Assembly (NCBI GenBank): GCA_037954235.1
Contig: JBBMOA010000015.1
Location: forward strand, 20,693,299 to 20,757,298
Origin: Aulostomus chinensis
Taxonomy: Eukaryota > Chordata > Actinopteri > Syngnathiformes > Aulostomidae
Direction of reading: 5' to 3'
Length of the DNA: 64,000 bases
Shown here: positions 31,634 through 42,760 of the stretch, one piece after another
Position numbering within the stretch: the first letter of the stretch is position 1
Layout: the number at the start of each line of letters is the position of its first letter
The notes under the pieces: generated by a model
The model's input: only the letters and a program-made list of their open reading frames with translations
What the model was told of the DNA's origin: nothing
The model's database searches: none
Translations under genes and position numbers: made by a program

Positions 31634-33253
31634 AACAATATCTGCATGTCCACAAAGAGCAATATCATGCATCCCTAAATATTACAATCAAATACAGCTG
31701 TCCTTGAAGGCACAATTAACTGATCTCATCTCATGAAAAGGGGAAGCATATTACAAGAGAGTATAGGTGTCCTCCCCTATTGTAACAAATGCAAACTTCC
31801 TTAGCTTGAGCTAGGAGGAAAACTGGTTTATAAGGACAATTCTAACATTCACCTACCATCACAAGCAATGGTCAGTGACTGAAACAATGAGATCACTGAG
31901 GCTCTATGATATTATGCTTGGTTTGATTCTTTGCAATACAACAAAATGGAAGGCACTGTGGATTGTCCCAATTTCCCTGCCACCACCGCTAGGTAAAGAG
32001 TTTTGAAAGGGGGATAAGGAGATCCATGTTACTGTGTTTTACTGTATTAATTATATTTAAATTTTTTAACAACGACCTGTGGAGCCAAAGACAAATTTCA
32101 ACATTTGTGGATGTATAAAGTCATAAACACAGGGGCAGACCACTTGTACAGTCCCAGTTTCTTCACACCACAGTGACATGGTACCATTGTGAGGGTTGAC
32201 AAGTTTCAAGGGACCAGAGTGGAGCCGTCCCTTATGCCGAGGTGTCACCTCCTCAGGAATGAGGTGGTATTATGACAAAAGACCGGACCATACCTAGCTC
32301 GTTGTGGATAAAACTATCCCCTTTCAAATTGTACCTTCAAAGTCTCAATGAAATTAATGGCAGACATTTATCCATTTTAGGCAAATTTATGTTAAAACAG
32401 ACCCTGTGTATTAATTGCAGTTCTCATCACAACACTCACCCGTATCGGCTCTTACTGCCATTTACTTTGTTTCTTCTTCCGTTCATGCCATGAGAACTGC
32501 CGGCACAAATACACAAATACAGTATATCAGCTCACAACCAAGATACAATGTCATGTATTGTAAACATAAACAAATGCACTGCTAATACAAAGAAAATGCC
32601 TAATTAGCCGCTTGCTGTGAGAGAGGTCCTTGACACCTACGGCCACGCTTAGCAATAAGAGCATCAATTATGTCTACCGTGGCAGCACACAGGTACTAAA
32701 CATTAGTTCCAGGCCAAAACATTAAGTACACAAAAAATTAAGTACATGATGAAAGTACCCCGTGTTTTATCTTTTAACCCACATGTGAATTTGCTTATCT
32801 ACAATTTTTAATCTAAATCATTTATCAACATGAATTCAAGAATTATTGATTTTACCATAAATTCAACAGCACTTACATTAATTATTATATATTACATAAT
32901 ATTATCTTAGGCTTGAGCACAAGTGGTTGGTCAGCTGTTGGGCTCAAAGTAATGAGGCCGTCAGACAGACAACGCACTTTTGTTTGCCCACTGATGATAG
33001 TCTTGTTTGGTGCAGCTGCGTCTCCATTAAAGTGTTACCTTGAGAGTTTCCCCCTCTACCACCAAGTTTCTCAAGTCACTGCTGTAAAACACCAGCCCCT
33101 GGCACAGAGACCAGATGGCATTTTTGTTCCTGAACAACTTTTATCTAACCATAAAACACCACCCATCAAGGGCAGAACTCTCTGAATGCACATTTAAGTG
33201 TCATGTGAATGGTCAGAAATTTGACATATTTTTTTCATCAACCGCTCTATGTT
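31634..33253. other. No gene seen, ~1.6 kb
   Basis: AT-rich with short chance frames on both strands. No domain, RNA gene or repeat family was recognised. Confidence 0.45.
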
Positions 33254-33632
33254 TCCATCCATCCATCCTTTTTCTACCTTTTATTCTGTTAAGGGTTTCG
33301 GGGGGGCTGGAGCTGGTGGCATGATGGTGCAGTGGTTGGCACTGTCGCCTCACAGCAAGAAGGTTCCAGGTTCAAGTCACAGCTCTGGCACGGGACCTTT
33401 CTGTGTGGAGTTTGCAGTTCTCTCTGTGCCTGTGTGGTGCCCCGGCTCCTTCCCACAGTCCAAAGACATGCAAATGGCAACTAGGCTAACTGAATACTCT
33501 AAATATACTGTTGGTATGACAGTGAGTGTGAATGGTTGTTTGTCTTTATGTTCTGGCCCTGCGATGGACTGGTGACCTCTCTAGGGTGTACCCCGCCTCA
33601 CAACCGAAAGCCGCTGGGATAGACTCATGTCA
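33254..33632 (+). repeat. SINE with an inverted 3'-end piece fused in front
   Basis: 33254-33312 is the 3' end of the SINE family in reverse orientation, starting with (CCAT)n. A plus-strand copy begins immediately at ~33313 with its A-box-like GGTGCAGTGGTTGGCAC and a B-box GGTTCAAGTCA that has lost the usual CG. It stops at 33632, where the LTR element begins. Confidence 0.8.
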
Positions 33633-33929
33633 TGTAACGGAGTAGATGTGTCCATATTAAATTATGGCAAAACAGTCGCAACACCGCCACCTGCTGATAT
33701 AGCGGGAGGGCGTGGGAACGACACAGAGGAGAGAGGATCTTGATATGATTCAGATTGTCCCATGACCCACTCTAACCCATGCCATTGCTTTGCTGTCTGC
33801 TGTGTTGCAGAGGAGAGAGGATCTTATTGTGGAGAAATAAACCCCTCGTAATCCACCTGATTGTCATCTGTCATGTATATAGCCACGATAGTGTGGGGCT
33901 GCATTTCCAGAGAAAAGTTACCTGTCACA
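33633..33929 (+). repeat. 5' LTR, short form (297 bp)
   Basis: TGTAACGG..TGTCACA. It lacks a ~1.8-kb stretch present in the 3' LTR. At 33810/33811 it joins GTTGCAG to AGGAGAG, the junction expected if the GT-AG segment 51708-53207 were spliced out. AATAAA at about 33836 is a likely polyadenylation signal (R region). Confidence 0.8.
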
Positions 33930-33945
33930 TCGGTGCCGTGACTCA
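33930..33945 (+). other. Probable primer-binding site
   Basis: TCGGTGCCGTGACTCA directly follows the LTR. It resembles the TGGTGCCGTGACTC primer site of other Gypsy elements, with a C in place of the second base. Confidence 0.55.
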
Positions 33946-34136
33946 TTGATTTGGAGTTTCATCTTTACTCCGAGCCGGGGCCACCTTATTGGACGGCTTC
34001 TACTTTGTGCTTCCAGGTGGACTGTGTTTCAGTCAGAACGTGGTGTAACTGGTGCACTTTGTTCCTCTCCTTCTGTTATTATATGCTTTTCTGTTTTGAT
34101 CTTGTTTAGAGTGATTTTGTCGAGTGTAATTTAACG

Positions 34137-35441
34137 ATGAACTACATACAAGGGAATTTTAGTACACCCTTTATTCAAAGTGTTAGTAGGGGAAGGAGTA
34201 GAGGTATGGTGTTGCAGTTTGATAGTCCTGGGGGTGATGTTCATGTGGTGGGAGGTAGACAGGTTCTAGCTGGGGCCTCTGCAGACAGTAGAGATAGGGT
34301 TCCTACTCAGAGCCATCACACTGAACATACACCAAGCATGCTGGTTTCTGATACCCTCACACAAACTCCTATTCAACCTCCACATGATATCATCAGTCAG
34401 ATGAGTGACATTAAACTTGTTGGCCAGCAGGTGGCTGACAGTATAGTTGCACACCTTGGCTCAGCACATAGTATACTAACACCTAACATCCCAGGTGTGC
34501 ATACTGTACCCACCAATGTGTCTGTGCACAACTTGGAGCTGTCACAAGTCCAACTGGTGTGTCAAAGGAAGGTGAAAGAGCCTCCGACCTCCAAAGATGA
34601 TGACACGGACACTGTGGATGTGCACGAATGGGAAGACCTGATGAAGATTTACATTAAGAGGGCAAACATCAGACCAGAACAACAAGCTGAGGAAATGCTT
34701 GTTCACCGCAGAGATCGAGCTAAAGATGTTGAGAGGTTTGGTTTGAGGAACAGTGGTATTGATGTGACTCTGAACCCAGATGCCATTTATACTCTCCTCC
34801 GTAAACATTTTGTTGCTGTCCCCTCTTCACCTCTCCCCCTAGCAGACTTTTACACTACACTGCCAAAAGGTAATGAGGATGCATACAACTACTGGCTGAG
34901 GCTCAACCAAGCTGCAGTTGTTGCTGCTGACCACCTCAAAGAGCAAGGCAAGGAGCTACAGTGCCCCAGTCTTTAGGTGACGCACATGTTTATCAAGAAC
35001 TGTCCGCGCAAGGAGCTCGGCATCACCTTCAGGTAAAAAAAAATTGATAAATGGACTGCAGTAGAGGTCCAAGATGTGTTGGATGATAACCACACTGAGA
35101 GTAGGAGGCCCAGTGAGAATGTATATGTGAATAAAGTCGAGATGATTCACTCTGCAGCACATCCTCCTGACTCTAGAGACTCTCTCAGACCCCCCCCCCC
35201 CCCCCCCACATCAGACTTGGCGGGTAGGAAACTAGTGGATCTGCGCCCAGGGGAGGACGGTGTGGATCCTATTGGTGTCCCTCCCATAAATGATGTTGAG
35301 GATTTTGAGTCAGTCTGTTCCAGCATACCCCCAGATAAAACTGTAATGTTTTCAAGGCACACACAGAATACAAAAGTCAGACAGCCTGTTTTACACCACT
35401 GTCACTGCAGCAGGTGTTTCATTGAAGGCAATGATCAATAG
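34137..35441 (+). pseudogene. gag-like gene, broken
   Basis: The ATG at 34137 lies ~200 bp after the primer site and opens a 279-codon frame ending in TAG at 34974-34976. It has a low-complexity N-terminal part, then VDVHEWEDLMKIYIKRANI, RDRAKDVERFGL and PKGNEDAYNYWLRLNQAA, which look like capsid helices. Sequence after the stop (KNCPRKELGITF) and the frame 35076-35441 continue it after a shift near an A run at 35035-35043. A poly-C run lies at 35190-35207. No CCHC knuckle is visible. Assignment rests mainly on position between primer site and protease. Confidence 0.65.
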
Positions 35442-36051
35442 TGGCTCTACGGGATGCACGTTAAGTGAACCAGCTGTGAAGCGCCTCCTACAGCGTGATC
35501 CAGATGTGAGACAAAACTCTGCAGATGATGTTGTTATTGTTGGATGTGCAGGTCATCAGGTCACGCCTTAAGCTGCATATGATTTATAAGTTGAAGTATA
35601 TGATTGCAAAATGATTATTCCTATGTTTGTGGTGCCAGGACAGACGGATGATCTGATATTGGGCAGCAACGCCATAAAGAAAATTCTTCACTTAATGAGG
35701 AAAATCAACAGTTATTGGCGACTCATGTCTGAGCCCAGTAGTGTCACTGATGAAGACTGTCACCACTTCTTCTCTCTTCTTTCCAACACAGAGAGGTGGA
35801 GAGGTGTCACAGTGCCCAACAAGGTCTGCACACTGAAGTTGCAACGTTGTGTGACTTTACAACCACAAAGTGAATATCTGGTGTGGGGTAAGCTTCCTGC
35901 TTCTGCACCTGTGTCAGTTGGCATTACAGTGGTTGTTGAACCAACCCAAGCAAGATGCAGGACCAGAAATGTCTTGGTTGGTAGAATGTTCCGCCTATGT
36001 GGGGTGATCAATGTCTTCCCATGAGTTATTAACCCCACCAATGAGCCCTTC
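35418..36051 (+). pseudogene. Retropepsin-like protease, catalytic Asp replaced
   Basis: The frame through 35421-35460 reads KAMINSGSTGCTLSE, where the family has D-S-G at the active site; the Asp codon reads AAT (Asn). VVIVGCAGHQV (flap-like) and LILGSNAIKKIL (the conserved ILG block) follow in the same region. A stop lies near 35570 (taa before the GCATATG) and another shortly after. The frame 35611-36024 covers the C-terminal half and linker to RT. The protease would normally cut Gag-Pol. Confidence 0.7.
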
Positions 36052-36778
36052 ATGCTGAAAAGGAACATAAAACTGGCAGATGTATTTCCCTGTGTTGCAG
36101 CCAAGGATCTGTCTCAACTTGATTACATCCAAGTTCACTCTCAATCTACTGCAGATCCTGTGACACCGAGGTCCAAGGAGGATGTCAGATGTGTGTTGGA
36201 CAAGCTTGATCTGTCTGATCTGGACTTGGATTCATGCGCCGTCTCTGACATCTGGAGAGACAAGCCTCTCCAGATCATTGAGAGACATAAGTCAATCTTC
36301 TCACGACACAAGATGGACTGTGGGGAGGCAACTGACTTTGTGCGCAAGATACATCTAGTGGATGAGAAGCCATTCCGGTTACCCTACCGCAGAGTGCACC
36401 GAGCCACGATGAGAAGTTGAGAACAACTCTTAATGAGATGGAAGAAAGAGGCATTATTCACGAATCATCCAGCGAGTATGCATCACCCCTCGTCCTTGTG
36501 TGGAAGAAAAATGGTGATCTGCGTATTTGCACAGACTTCAGATGGCTCAATGCTAGGACGGTGAAGTATGCGCATCCGCTGCCTCACCAGGCTGATGATC
36601 GTGCTGCGCTCGGGGGAAATGCCTTCTTTTCCACCATGGACCTCACCTTCGCTTTTTACAATGTGCCTCCGCATGAGGACCATAAGAAGTATACTGCGTT
36701 CTCATCCCCGTTTGGCCTACATGAGTTCAACCGGATGCCTCAGCGTCTGTCAAACAGTTCAGCTACATTCATGCATAT
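36052..36778 (+). pseudogene. Reverse transcriptase, N-terminal part, cut by insertion
   Basis: The frame 36052-36420 gives the pre-RT segment ending FRLPYRRVHRATMRS, and the overlapping frame 36417-36815 gives ASPLVLVWKKNGDLRICTDF, RWLNARTV, FFSTMDLTFAFYN and KKYTAFSSPFGLHEFNRMP. A frameshift at ~36418 separates them. The RT is cut after SSATFMH by the nested LTR element at 36779 and resumes at 42265 with the catalytic block. Some key positions differ from the norm (PQRLSNSSATF instead of PFGLxNAPATF). Confidence 0.85.
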
Positions 36779-37145
36779 TGTAGCAAGGACGGGTCTATGT
36801 TGTGAGAATGACTAAAGCAGAGAGTTTATCTTTGCGTTTATAGCAGCTCCTGTGCCCCATACTCCGCACAGTTACAGGAGAGATGCCTTTTATTCACATC
36901 AGAATACAGACAGCTTACTAACTGTGCACATAACTTCACTTATGGTGTCAAAGTGCTTATTTCCATAACTAGCAGCTGTAAGTTACTAGAACATTGTAGA
37001 GTTAGTTAAAGAACGGTAACAATAATCACTGTGTATCAGATAACATCTGTGGTGATTTAAAACACAATTTACTTGAACTTATGTCCATAACACACTGTCT
37101 CAAGGCATGCTGGGAATTCCACCCACCTATCCCCAACACGCTACA
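36779..37145 (-). repeat. 3' LTR of nested Ty3 element
   Basis: 367 bp. Lacks the 22-bp segment around 42014-42036 of the other LTR and is otherwise nearly identical. Confidence 0.92.
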
Positions 37146-37163
37146 CAGCCCCCACCTAGGTGG

Positions 37164-38389
37164 TTAGCTGTCCCCAGCAACCCATGCGCCCAGGACAAAG
37201 TCCCTGAGGTGTTGGGGAAGCCGACGCTGTCGCCGAGCTGTCTTGGGAGGCCCGTCGGTGGCTTCTGGAGGTGTGGCGGGAGTCTGGGGCTGGTCCTCGA
37301 CCCCTGACCCCCCCTCAGACAGGGCCAAGTGATGGTATGGTGCGAGCCGGTCACGGTGGAGCACCACCACCCGCTTCCGTTTGACCAGCCGCACCCTGTA
37401 CACAACGTCTGACAGCCTCTCAAGAACAGTACAAGTTCCGACCCATTGGCTCATCAGCTTGGGGGAAAGGCCCTTCTTCCGCTCAGGCTGTAGACCCACA
37501 CTTGTGCCCCAGGGACAAAGTCCTCCCCCCTGCAACGAGAGTCATAGGCTCGCTTCTGTCGAGACCCAGCATCTGAAAGGGCCTGTCTGGTCAGCTCATG
37601 CACCAGCCGGAGTCGTTCTCGGAGGTTGTAGAGGTTGTCCAGGCCAGGCTCGCCCCTTAACTCTGGCTCAGGGGGAGGGCCGAACACCAAGTCCACAGGA
37701 GTGCGGAGCTCATGCCCAAACATGAGGGCTGCAGGACTACACTTGGTGGATTCCTGAACCGCCGTTCGGTACGACCACAGGACCAAGGGCATCTGGTGGT
37801 CCCAGTCTCGCTGCTGGCGGCTGGTCAGGATAGCAAGCTGGGTGGCCAAGGTGCGGTTGAAACGTTCAACCAGCCCGTCGCTCTGGGGGTGTAGTGGTGT
37901 AGTCCGGGTTTTCTTGATGCCAAGCCTCCGGCAGACCTCACTGAACACTCCAGCCTCGAAGTTTCGTCCTTGGTCGCTATGCAGTTCCTCGGGCACACCG
38001 AAGCGGCAGAACATCTCGCTGACCAGGCGCACGGCGGTGGTGGCGGCACTCTGATCAGGAACCGCATAAGCCTCGGGCCACTTGGTGAAGTAGTCCATGG
38101 CCATGAGGACATAGCGGTTTCCTTGGTCTGTGGTAGGAAAGGGGCCTAGGATGTCCACGCCCACACGCTCCATCGGGGCCCCCACCTGGTACTGCTGCAG
38201 GGGGGCGTGCGAGCGCTGAGTCGGTCCCTTCTGCGCCGTGCAGGAGTCACAGCGATGAACGTAGAGCTCGACGTCTTGACGACACCCTGGCCAGTGGAAC
38301 CGTGACCTGAGCTGATGTAGGGTCTTGGTCACTCCGAAATGGCCTGCCCCCACCGAGCCATGGACAAGTCGGAGGACACTGGGGCGTAG
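37164..38389 (-). pseudogene. Integrase of nested element
   Basis: The frame from 38389 down to 37454 is in the same frame as the upstream pol and separated from it only by the TAA at 38390-38392. It shows the HHCC zinc region (GAGHFGVTKTLHQL, CDSCTAQKG), a complete DDE core (VGVDILGPF; LHSDQGRNFE; GLVERFNRTL), and the C-terminal part with AYDSRCRGEDFVPGAQVWVY. A frameshift near 37500 moves the last ~110 residues (GLSPKLMSQWVG, YRVRLVKRKRVVVLHRDRLAPY) into another frame; these resemble the GPY/F-type tail. The catalytic triad is intact. As a separate product it would need readthrough of the TAA. Confidence 0.88.
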
Positions 38390-40861
38390 TTAACAGGGCA
38401 CCAGGAGCTGGAAGACATCATTGTGGCCCCTGGGGGCCTGCCAGCGGCGATGGAGGAGACCGTCCCGGCTGGTAAGGCTGGCCCACTGGGCGTAGAGGGC
38501 CTTGGTCTCGGGGTCCAGTGCTGATACTGTTGTCCATGCTGGTCGCTGGCCTGCCTCTACCCAATCCTGGACCCGAGACAGGACAGGGTCTTGGCTCTGG
38601 TCAAATCGGAGCTGCTGGGGATCGATGGATTCCGAGCTGCCATCGTCTATTGGAACCTGGGGGTCACTGACACTGCCAGTCAGGGCGGCGTTGTTGTCGT
38701 CAAAGGGGGCGGTCCGCAGGGCCGCCACCACTGGGGTCGGCGCGTCCCGGTCCTCGATGTGCTGGCAATGCCGGCACTCTTCTATCTCACAGGGGCGTCG
38801 GGACAGGGCATCTGCGTTGGCATGGAGACGGCCAGCCAGGTGGCGGATCTCAAAGTTGTAGTCCTGTAGCGTCTCCAGCCACCGTGCCAGCTGCCCCTCT
38901 GGTTCCTTAAACTTTAGGAGCCAGGTAAGGGAGGCATGGTCAGTGCGCAGGAGGAATCTTTCCCCGTAGAGGTAGGGCCGGAAGTGGCGGAGTCCCAGGA
39001 TGACAGCCAGCAGTTCTCGGCGGGTGGCGCAGTAGTTCCTCTCTGGTTGGCTGAGGGAGCAGCTGTAGTAAGCGATGACCTGTTCACCATTCTCCCCCTC
39101 CTGGGACAGCACTGCGCCGAACCCCACACTGCTGGCGTCAGTGTCCACGATGAATGATCGCTGGGGGTCTGGGTAGGACAGCACAGGGGCCTCCACAAGT
39201 GCTGACCGGAGCTGCGCAAAGGCAGCAGCGCAGTCCTCACCCCAACGGAACACTTGGCCTTTTTGGGTCAGCCAGTGTAATGGGCTGGCAATGGCGGCAA
39301 AGTCCTTGACGAACCACCGGTAGTAGGAGGCCAGGCCCAGGAAGCTCCGCAGTTCTCCGACATTGTGGGGGACAGGCCAGTCCCTCACTGCACCAATCTT
39401 AGCTGGGTCAGTGGACACCCCTGCTGCACTGACAACATGACCCAAGAAGGACGTCTCGCGCCGGAACAGGTGACACTTCTTGGGGTGAAGGCGCAGACCG
39501 GCCCGGCGGATGGCATGGAAGGTGGCTGGAGCGTTGCAGAGGCCGAAAGGCATCACCTTAAACTGCCACAACCCCTGGCCAACAGAGATGGCAGTCTTGG
39601 GGCGGGCCTCCGGTGCCAACTCCACCTGCCAGTAGCCACTGCGAAGGTCGAGGGAGCTGAACCAGCAGGAACCAGCGATGTGGTCCAGGGCATCGTCAAC
39701 ACGGGGTAGTGGATAGGAGTCTTTGCGGGTGACTTCGTTGAGGAGGCGGTAGTCAACGCAGAAATGCCAGGTGCCGTTAATTTTCTTGACCAGGACAGCG
39801 GGAGCTGCCCAAGGGCTATTGGAGGGCTCGATGATGCTCGCCTCCGCCATCTCTTTGATCTTTTGCTCAGCCGCAGCCCGCTTGGCAAAGGGTAGGCGAC
39901 GAGGGCGTAGGCGGATGGGGCGTGCATCACCGGTGTTAATGTCGTGCTGTACCAAACTGGTGTGTGTACAGTCCTCGTCCCTGGCTGCAAAAATGTCGGC
40001 AAACAGCACCAGCAGCTCCCGCAGCTGACATCTCTGATCAGCCTCAAGGGCCTCACAACTCCAATGGTACAGGTCGTCAACAGCTTCCTTGGTCTCGGTG
40101 GATGGCAGCTGGGGTGACGGTGATGATGCAGAAACACCCCTGGCTGGCGGCGATGGCGTGGAGGACCCCCCAGCTGGTGGTGGTGATGCCTCAGGCCCCC
40201 TGGCTGGCGGCAATGGCGTGGAGGACCCCCCGGTCCACGGCAGCGGCGTGGAGGCAAGTCTCAGCCCCTTTTCACTGGTGGAGTGGAGTGCCACAGCCTC
40301 AGAACCCAGGTAGAGTGTAGCTCTGAGTATGTCCACTGTGGCCCCCCACTTGGCCAGCAGGTCCAGCCTGATGATGCAGGGGTCTTGTATGTTGGCTAAC
40401 CAGAACCGGTGTTTAACAATGTGGCTAGCGACAGTCACCTGGAAAGATCCTTTCCCTCGCATCCTGGTGCGTTCGCCGGTGACCGTAGTTATACAAAGCT
40501 TAGTGGGTCTCCAACCCCGTGGTCTTGGGCCATCCGCACCAGGTAGGATTCCGGGGCGGACCAGGGAAATAGTGGACCCTGTGTCCACTAGAGCGCTGCA
40601 TGGGGTGCCATTGAGGTTGCAGTTCAGGTACAGTCCATTTGTCCGGCCCAGACGGCCGAGCCGTAGCCGTGACTTGGTGAAGGAGGAAGGTTTAGTGGTG
40701 GGTGGCAGTTCCCCCATTGTGCCACCCTGCTCTAGTTTGACGGCGGCTGGGGGGCTGGGCTTCGTGGGGTCGGTGCCGGGCAGTAACGTGCAATGTGGCC
40801 TGGCTCCCCGCACCGGTAACATCCCTCCATAGCCTGCCAGGCTGTTCTCCTGCTTCCCCAT
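38390..40861 (-). pseudogene. pol: protease-RT-RNase H, long open frame lacking YxDD
   Basis: 823 codons open. Protease: SALVDTGSTISLV with the catalytic Asp kept and the LDLLAKWGA block. RT: AAPAVLVKKINGTWHFCVDY, RLLNEVTRKDSYPLPRVDD, WFSSLDLRSGYWQVEL, MPFGLCNAPATF, then directly IRRAGLRLHPKKCHLF and FLGLASYYRWFV. The ~35-45 residues that normally lie between these, with YLDD, are missing without loss of frame. RNase H: FIVDTDASSVGFGAVLSQ, ERNYCATRRELLAV, LRTDHASLTWL, ending DALSRRP. The ORF overlaps gag by about 130 bp in the -1 frame; the ATG at 40861 is only the first Met. It is catalytically dead for DNA synthesis despite looking intact. Confidence 0.9.
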
Positions 40862-41851
40862 TGTGGTCGTTGTGGGGGCATAGTGGTGGTTTGGCGGGTC
40901 ATCTCTTCATCATCACTCCCCTCGTAGTCTGCCTTGCGCACTCGGTGCCTCACGCTGGGGGGGCGGTCTCCTGCGCACAGCATGTGTTCAACCCGCTCTG
41001 CTTCTGTTAGGGCTGTTGTCAAGGTCCTTGGTGCATACAGGCGGATGTGTTCTTGTAGTCGTTCCGGCTGAAGCCCCCGGACAAAAGCTTGGAGCGCTAG
41101 CTCCTCCTGTGCTGCGGCATGGAGGGTGGGGTACCCGCGCCGTGCGTACAGACGGAGATCCGCGGCGTAGGCACCCAGACTCTCTCCCTCGTTTCTTTGG
41201 CGGCTAACAAGCTTGTCTCGGGCGTCATCGGCATAAGCATGGCGGCCGAAACGGTGCTGTATCGCTCTTTCCATGGCCTGCCAGTTGAATCTCTCTTCTG
41301 GTTGGAGGTCTGTGAGAATCTGCAGGGCTTTGCCCTCCAAAAGCGAGGGCGACTTGGACCGCTGTCTCTTCCGCTGACCATGCATTTAGCTGGGAGGCCA
41401 GCTGCACTTGGATGAGGTAGGTCTCTGGAGGCTCTTCCCCATTATAACACGGCAGCTTCATGGCACCCCGCCGGGGACCTTCGGGTGGCACTGGTGGGGC
41501 CAGCACGGCTGGCTGTGGGAGGGAAAAAGCGCTGTTTCCAGCTGCCACCACTGGTGGGGACATGTTGGCCACTGCCGTGCGAGAAGGGGGCATAGTGCTG
41601 CTTTCCAACGCCATCGTCAGCGGAAGGGAGCTGGGTACCCGTGAGTGAGGGGTGGTCAACCTCAGCTGGTTCTCCAGGCTGCCATCTCCTGCTGCTGGCC
41701 GGGGGACACTGGCTCCATCTGGTAGGCCAGCAGCGTCTTCTCCCCGGTGACTCCCTGTTGTAGGCATGTCCTTACTCTGTTTCGGTCGTGCCCCTCCCAT
41801 GGTTTGTAGGCGTGTGATGAGGCCATCTATCTCTTTCAGCATAGTAGCCAT
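40732..41851 (-). pseudogene. gag of nested element, one frameshift
   Basis: The ATG at 41851 lies just after the primer-binding site. The first frame (to ~41380) has a coiled N-terminus (MATMLKEIDGLITRLQTMG), a Pro/Ser-rich linker and MKLPCYNGEEPPETYLIQVQ, the start of capsid. A one-base shift near 41380 moves into the frame 41385-40732, which has the capsid C-terminal part (NWQAMERAIQHRF, ESLGAYAADLRLYARR, AFVRGLQPERLQEHIR) and the zinc knuckle CYRCGEPGHIARYC. The pol frame is -1 relative to this one. I saw no clear slippery heptamer in the overlap. Confidence 0.88.
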
Positions 41852-41856
41852 TTAGA

Positions 41857-41874
41857 ATCTCACTTCTGACACCA
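41857..41874 (-). other. Primer-binding site of nested element
   Basis: Minus strand TGGTGTCAGAAGTGAGAT, one base after the LTR end. Identical over 14 bp to the site at 9339-9352. Confidence 0.8.
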
Positions 41875-41875
41875 A

Positions 41876-42264
41876 TGTAGCAGGGACGGGATTATGCTGT
41901 GAGAATGACTCAAGCAGAGAGTTTATCTTTGCGTTTATAGCAGCTCCTGTGCCCCATACTCCGCACAGCTACAGGAGAGATGCCTTTTATTCACATCAGA
42001 ATACAGACATAGAAAACTTGAACTGAAGGGAGCTTACTAACTGTGCACATAACTTCACTTATGGTGTCAAAGTGCTTATTTCCATAACTAGCAGCTGTAA
42101 GTTACTAGAACATTGTAGAGTTAGTTAAAGAACGGTAACAATAATCACTGTGTATCAGATAACATCTGTGGTGATTTAGAACACAATTTACTTGAACTTA
42201 TGTCCATAACACACTGTCTCAAGGCATGCTGGGAATTCCACCCACCTATCCCCAACACGCTACA
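41876..42264 (-). repeat. 5' LTR of nested Ty3 element
   Basis: 389 bp, TGTAGC..GCTACA on the plus strand. Near-identical to 36779-37145. Confidence 0.92.
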
Positions 42265-42471
42265 ATATGTTGCTCTCTATTTTCGGAGATGAGAATTTCA
42301 CCAGCCTCTTGTGCTACTTGGATGACCTCATGGTCTTTGGGCCAACTGAACAGAAAGCACTTGAGGGCTTGGAGATGGTGTTCTCTTGCTTGAAGAACCA
42401 TACCTTCAAGCTGACTCAGAAAAAGTGCCACTTTTTGTGAAGAACCGTTAAGTTTCTGGGACATGTCATCT
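42265..42471 (+). pseudogene. Outer Ty3 element: RT catalytic block
   Basis: Continuation of the RT cut at 36778. It reads FTSLLCYLDDLMVFGPTEQ, then FKLTQKKCHF and, after a stop at ~42438, VKFLGHVISG. The catalytic Asp pair is kept. Only ~207 bp separate two large insertions; the L2 LINE cuts the RT again at CTGGG (42472-42476). The following RT part resumes at 47440. Confidence 0.88.
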
Positions 42472-42760
42472 CTGGGACGCGATCCGTCCTGTGACGGCTT
42501 TGGCCCTGCTGCTGACTCGATACCGGTGAGCGTGTTACATCATTTCCTGCCTGTAATACTGTCGCTGTGTTGTTCAACTCTCTCAATCCTCCCTCAGGTG
42601 TACTGCTAATTTAATCGCTTTAAGCACCACTGTATACGACGTTTTGGTGTAATACATAGGTTTCTGTCACTTAAGTCTCTAGCAGGACTTTGCTCTGAAA
42701 TTCCTCGTTCAATTTGTTATATTTGCCACAGGTGCACTCGTCCACATTAGCACACTAGCT

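Larger units (their letters stand above)
36779..42264 (-). mobile_element. Nested Ty3/Gypsy LTR element, minus strand, 5486 bp, complete ends
   Basis: LTRs of 367 and 389 bp (TGTAGC..GCTACA) flank gag, protease, RT, RNase H and integrase on the minus strand. The target duplication is ATAT at 36775-36778 and 42265-42268. The LTRs differ by a 22-bp indel and roughly seven substitutions, so this insertion is relatively young. The primer-binding site adjoins the 5' LTR, and GGTGGGGGCTG (polypurine-like) adjoins the 3' LTR. Defects are a gag frameshift, one stop between RNase H and integrase, and a deletion of the RT catalytic block. Confidence 0.93.

Noticed and set aside
40329..40832. 167-codon plus frame and other plus frames at 38.5-41.6 kb
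   Set aside because: Antisense shadows of the GC-rich pol and gag of the nested minus-strand element.
40732..40861. Programmed -1 slippery heptamer in the gag-pol overlap
   Set aside because: The pol frame is -1, but the C-rich run there does not sit in the required codon register.
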